Of a stretch of DNA of 64,000 bases, positions 60,528 through 64,000 are shown piece after piece. The notes below the pieces were generated by a model that was not told where the DNA came from, did not search any database, and saw only the letters and a list, made by a program, of their open reading frames with translations. Made by a program: the position numbers and the translations under genes. The first letter of the stretch is position 1. Every line of letters starts with the position of its first letter. The stretch spans positions 1-64,000 of the forward strand of contig JACQEZ010000003.1 of assembly GCA_016200325.1 (NCBI GenBank), written 5' to 3'. The DNA is from Candidatus Manganitrophaceae bacterium (lineage in GTDB: Bacteria; Nitrospirota; Nitrospiria; SBBL01; Manganitrophaceae).

Positions 60528-63500
60528 TCATGTCTGTGTCTTGTCGGGCACGGAACTTCCCTCCGGCACAAAGAAGGGCTCCTCGGGCGGCCAAGATTGG
60601 CCGGATGCGAGATCGGGGTGACGTGGTTCACCCGTCGGCCTGCCATGCTCCAGACGCCATTCCTCGATTTGACCGAGAAGCATGAAGGCAGATCTTCGAC
60701 GTTTTCGGTCCTCAAGCGCCATCCTGAACAGCCGGACGCGCAGTTCGTTTGACGCGCGCGCGTGTTCCGTGAAGACGTTGGGACTTTGCCCATCGGGTCG
60801 TCGCTCGACGAAAGTGCTTTTGAGTTGGTCCCAAATGCCTTGCGGAACCGTCGAGGGCCTGGCGTCATTGATCAGGTTCAGATTTGCGACGAGGGCTTCG
60901 GGCGTTCCGAGCCGGTTCATGACTTTCGAGAGGACGTGCCGATTGAGTTCCGGCAAGTCGCGTTCGCATAACTCCCGCAGCCGCGCGGCTGCCTCCGGCC
61001 TGCGCTGGGCCAGCTCCGTGAGCCGTGCGACCAGCACGTCCTCGCGGTCGGGACCGCGCGTCAGCGCGATGCCGCGGATGTCTGGATCGACAAAACCCAG
61101 GAGCAGTTCGCGTGCACGCTGCGTGTCGAGTGCAGCGAAGGCATTTATGAAATTGTCCTCGCATTGCTCGAACGTCGGCGCATCGGACGCAAGCGCGTAC
61201 AGAAGATCGACGGCGGCATCCGAGCGGTTCTCGCCGAGAGCGGTGACGAGCTCGCGCAGTTCGTATCCCCGGAGCCGCCGCTTGTCGAGCACGTCCCGAA
61301 TCCTGGCGATCCCGGCCGCAGGATCATCGACGAATGGGCAGAGCGCGAGAATCCGGAGCAGAAGGTACTTGTCTGAATCCTGTATCCACTTCTCTGTCTG
61401 CCCGAGGATGGAATCAACCAGAGCGAACGCGGTGGTCGCGGGCAAGACGACACCCGCCATCAACAAGACCTCTGCGGCGCCGAGGCAGGAGTATTGGTCC
61501 CATTGGCCGGGCATGGCAATCACGTCGAGCACTACTGCCGCGGAACCGCGGCCGTCAATTGTGGCAAGCGCACTTGCGAGCCCTTTCAGGCCGATGGCGG
61601 GTTTCCTGCCTTGGCTCTGCTCTCGCAGGCGCTTGATTTCGGCATTCAGTGCGGCAGCAAATCGTGTGCGGCGCTGGTCGTCGGCGGGTGGCGGAACGTG
61701 ACCTTCTCGCGCGGCCCACATCAAGTTGTAGCGGAACGTACGATCAAAGGAGCGATCCGGCTTCGGCACGAAGTCGCGCGCCATCGCCGCCGCGGCGTCC
61801 GAGAGGTATTCCGGCTCGGGAAGCAGGTCAATGAGCACCTGCTCGGCGCCAGCCGGGTCGAGGTGCATGATGGAGGCGATGTGCCACCTTGCGTAGCTCA
61901 TGACGCCGCCATTGCCGAGAGGTCCACGGTCGCCGGCCGCGCGCGCGGCCCGGCCGCGGCGGACCCTCTCGATATCGGCGCGGATGAGCAACACCAGGTC
62001 CGCCATGTCTTCGGGTTTTCCGACCTGCGCAATCGACGAGGCCAAGTTGGCTTTCTCCTCGCCGTTGAAGTCATCTTGGCGGAGCACGAGATCGACACTG
62101 CTTTTTAGGTACGCGCGGAGCCGTGCCTTCAAGTCGTCGTCGCCAATGCGCAGCGGTTCCACGTCCGACCTGGCGACCCTGCTGAGAAGGTCCGCCGCTA
62201 CTTTGATGTCGAGGGGGTCGCCGCTCGTGACGGATGAGAGGACGCCGGCCGCGGCGACGTCATCGGGAAGACGGCGAAACAGGTCCTCCAGCTGTTTCAT
62301 CACCTGCCACTCGAATTCGTGCTGCTCGCCGGGTTCTGCATCTACCTTGCGCCGCAGCTCGCGCAGCTTCGCAAACACGCGCGCTGCGAGCTTTGCGTCC
62401 GCGCGCGCGGCGATCACCGCAATCATGCCCTCAAAGCGCGCGTTCTTGAAGTTTTCGGTCTCGAGGCGCTGCAGGTATTTTTCGACAAGGCCGTCGGGAA
62501 TGGCAGTCGCGAATGGCAACCAGTTCTCGGACCCGTAGATGACGCCTTCGGCAATCTGAATTACCACCCACTCGCTCGCCCAGGCCGGATCGGTTTTACG
62601 CAAATACTCGAGCGCCGGTTGAATGTAGTGTGAACCCAGGTTGCGCATGTCGCCGCCGGGCAGCGCCGCCAGCGCATCCTTGACGACGCCATCCAGGCCT
62701 GGCTCGCCAACCGCGATTAGATCGAGCGCAGTTCGCAGGCGGGCGGGATGGTCGGTGCTACTCTCAATGAATTTTCGCATCGCCGCGATAGTCTTGGGTA
62801 TGAGGGCCGCAGGCATGCGGTCGGCGTTTTTGCGCGCAACCTCCTCGAATGTCTGCGCATCCATTGACTCGAGGACGCGGATTAGCGCGTCGTCAGACCC
62901 AGTCCACATAAGGCCGGAGACCGCCGCCTTCTTAACCGCGACGCTGTTGTCCTCCTCAGCGAAGGCCGCAATCTCGCCATCGACACGATGATGAAGCAGT
63001 TCGGACACGAAATCCGCTCGTGCCTCTTCGCTCCAGCCGCGCACCTGCTCGCGCCAGCTCGATCCAAGCGACGAGAGTTGGATATCGGGCCAGAGCCGGT
63101 AGGTGCGCAGCCGCGTTTGGTTGTCTTGTCCCGATAGAAGCGGTAGGATGATGTCGCTGAAGTCGTTCGCACCGGTGGCGAGCATGGCGGCGAGGGCATA
63201 CTGCTGATACTTGCCGTCGCGGATTGCGTAGATGCCGCGCAAACGCTCGCCGACGGCCGCGCGAACTCCATTCCAGACGGCGGCGCCGCAAAGCTGCGCA
63301 AGCTCGCCGGCGAATACCGGGTCGACGAAGAGCGCCATCTCCACCAGCTTCCCGCCGGCTCGGGTGTTTCGCGTCTGGGTTTCGCTGTCGCCGGTCTGCT
63401 CGGCAAACGTCTCGGCAATCATGCGCAGCGGTTCGGCCCATGCCGGATCATTCAGGTAGTCGGCCATGAAGCGGCCGATCGCGTCGTGATCATCGTCTCG

Positions 63501-64000
63501 TAGGTCGAGAAGTCGCGCGCGGACGTCGAGCGCAGCGTAATACTCCTGAAGCTGCTGATGCTCGAATTGAAACGCCGTTTGTGGGTAGTCGACGCGCTCG
63601 AGCACGTGGTGTGCCGTGAGCGTCGTGAGGACCGTCGGTGCACTCACCGGCTCGACCTGGCCAAGGTCCGCAAGCTCTCGTGCAACGCGAGCAACGACAA
63701 CACAGGCATCAACCTCAGGCAGTGCCACCGAACCGTGGCGGGTCATCTCATTTGCGAGGGCCTTCAGGTAGTTCGTCTGCCGGCCGAAGATCGGTGCTGC
63801 TTGCAACGCGTTTCTGTGTTCGTCTCGTTGTTCTTGCAGACGGAGAACCTGGGCGAGAACGCCAATTTTCGTGGAGGGAATTTCTGCGCCCGCTTCAAAC
63901 AACGAAGCGACTTCAGAGAGGATGAACGGTGTGCGGGTCAGCTCGTCGAGCGACGGGTCGGCATTGATGCGGGCGCGGAGCTCGGTGCCTTTTGCGCCAA
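60528..64000 (-). CDS. NACHT-type STAND protein with giant HEAT-like C-terminus (partial, 5' end outside)
   Basis: The frame is open to the right edge, so the gene starts beyond 64000; a TTG at 63902 is internal. The first readable part (GAKGTELRARINADPSLDEL TRTPFILSEVASLFEAGAEI PSTKIGV) resembles the end of a NACHT/AAA STAND ATPase, with 'eL..nPllLs.l..l...g..P.t'. It continues to FQFEHQQLQEYYAALDVR, the typical 'F.H...QEY.AA' of NACHT winged helices. About 1000 further residues are alpha-helical HEAT-like units (for example AADLLSRVARSDVEPLRIGD, LVTALGENRSDAAVDLLYAL). Such proteins act in antiviral defence or signalling. The effector domain, if any, is outside the window. The role is inferred. 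Confidence 0.82.
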   Translation of the reverse strand, partial: GAKGTELRARINADPSLDELTRTPFILSEVASLFEAGAEIPSTKIGVLAQVLRLQEQRDEHRNALQAAPIFGRQTNYLKALANEMTRHGSVALPEVDACVVVARVARELADLGQVEPVSAPTVLTTLTAHHVLERVDYPQTAFQFEHQQLQEYYAALDVRARLLDLRDDDHDAIGRFMADYLNDPAWAEPLRMIAETFAEQTGDSETQTRNTRAGGKLVEMALFVDPVFAGELAQLCGAAVWNGVRAAVGERLRGIYAIRDGKYQQYALAAMLATGANDFSDIILPLLSGQDNQTRLRTYRLWPDIQLSSLGSSWREQVRGWSEEARADFVSELLHHRVDGEIAAFAEEDNSVAVKKAAVSGLMWTGSDDALIRVLESMDAQTFEEVARKNADRMPAALIPKTIAAMRKFIESSTDHPARLRTALDLIAVGEPGLDGVVKDALAALPGGDMRNLGSHYIQPALEYLRKTDPAWASEWVVIQIAEGVIYGSENWLPFATAIPDGLVEKYLQRLETENFKNARFEGMIAVIAARADAKLAARVFAKLRELRRKVDAEPGEQHEFEWQVMKQLEDLFRRLPDDVAAAGVLSSVTSGDPLDIKVAADLLSRVARSDVEPLRIGDDDLKARLRAYLKSSVDLVLRQDDFNGEEKANLASSIAQVGKPEDMADLVLLIRADIERVRRGRAARAAGDRGPLGNGGVMSYARWHIASIMHLDPAGAEQVLIDLLPEPEYLSDAAAAMARDFVPKPDRSFDRTFRYNLMWAAREGHVPPPADDQRRTRFAAALNAEIKRLREQSQGRKPAIGLKGLASALATIDGRGSAAVVLDVIAMPGQWDQYSCLGAAEVLLMAGVVLPATTAFALVDSILGQTEKWIQDSDKYLLLRILALCPFVDDPAAGIARIRDVLDKRRLRGYELRELVTALGENRSDAAVDLLYALASDAPTFEQCEDNFINAFAALDTQRARELLLGFVDPDIRGIALTRGPDREDVLVARLTELAQRRPEAAARLRELCERDLPELNRHVLSKVMNRLGTPEALVANLNLINDARPSTVPQGIWDQLKSTFVERRPDGQSPNVFTEHARASNELRVRLFRMALEDRKRRRSAFMLLGQIEEWRLEHGRPTGEPRHPDLASGQSWPPEEPFFVPEGSSVPDKTQT

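Overview
The window reads as a chromosome segment of a free-living, high-GC (roughly 58-60 %, by eye), Gram-negative autotroph. My best guess is the phylum Nitrospirota (Nitrospira or 'Candidatus Manganitrophus'-like). The reasons are a DabA/DabB inorganic-carbon uptake operon with a PII-like gene, a very large fused ferredoxin/NAD(P)-type oxidoreductase, a haem-c lipoprotein, and many small secreted or lipoprotein envelope genes. The taxon is inference; the 23S rRNA 3' end at the left edge would settle it.

Layout. 0-0.7 kb: 3' end of a 23S gene, a 5S gene and a strong terminator. 1.2-5.2 kb: a metzincin-like protease, a ferritin-like protein and a VIT1/CCC1 Fe/Mn transporter. 5.3-13.3 kb: secreted adhesin-like proteins (one with RCC1 repeats nested in a Big_2 fold), cysteine synthase, two VOC proteins and a secreted protein that appears to start at ATT. 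13.6-18.0 kb: a gene graveyard with an IS3 transposase remnant, a low-GC dGTPase tail, a frameshifted KTSC gene, a histidine-kinase tail and a GAF fragment between small intact genes. 18.1-23.1 kb: aldo/keto reductase and the 1247-residue NfnB-NfnA-like fusion. 23.3-28.2 kb: Crp/Fnr regulator, di-haem lipoprotein, DUF4398 + OmpA pair. 29-32.6 kb: pirin, 5'-3' exonuclease, HipA-like kinase + DUF3037, small secreted peptide. 32.7-46 kb: a large hypothetical, LuxR regulator, tyrosinase, methyltransferase, ABC ATPase, DEAD-box helicase, HEAT/STN protein, NagD-like HAD phosphatase, and an eight-repeat lipoprotein that looks leaderless. 46-53 kb: dienelactone hydrolase, hemerythrin, decayed kinase, cupin, HAD phosphatase, Ser/Thr kinase, an AT-rich island, rluB.

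53.2-60.1 kb is the most interesting block: dabB-dabA-PII on the minus strand, preceded by a promoter and a roughly 90-nt structured leader ending in an intrinsic terminator. Both dab genes carry copies of the same in-frame, protein-coding repeat (about 160 bp), and dabA has a single-base frameshift that separates its two pairs of predicted zinc ligands. 60.5-64 kb is the C-terminal part of a giant NACHT-type STAND protein running off the right edge.

The genes suggest an organism fixing CO2 (Dab bicarbonate pump), balancing ferredoxin/NAD(P)H (Nfn-like fusion) and handling Fe/Mn/Cu (ferritin-like protein, VIT1, hemerythrin, tyrosinase). Several single-base frameshifts occur across the window, so some may be assembly errors. 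No CRISPR array, intact insertion sequence or tRNA was seen.
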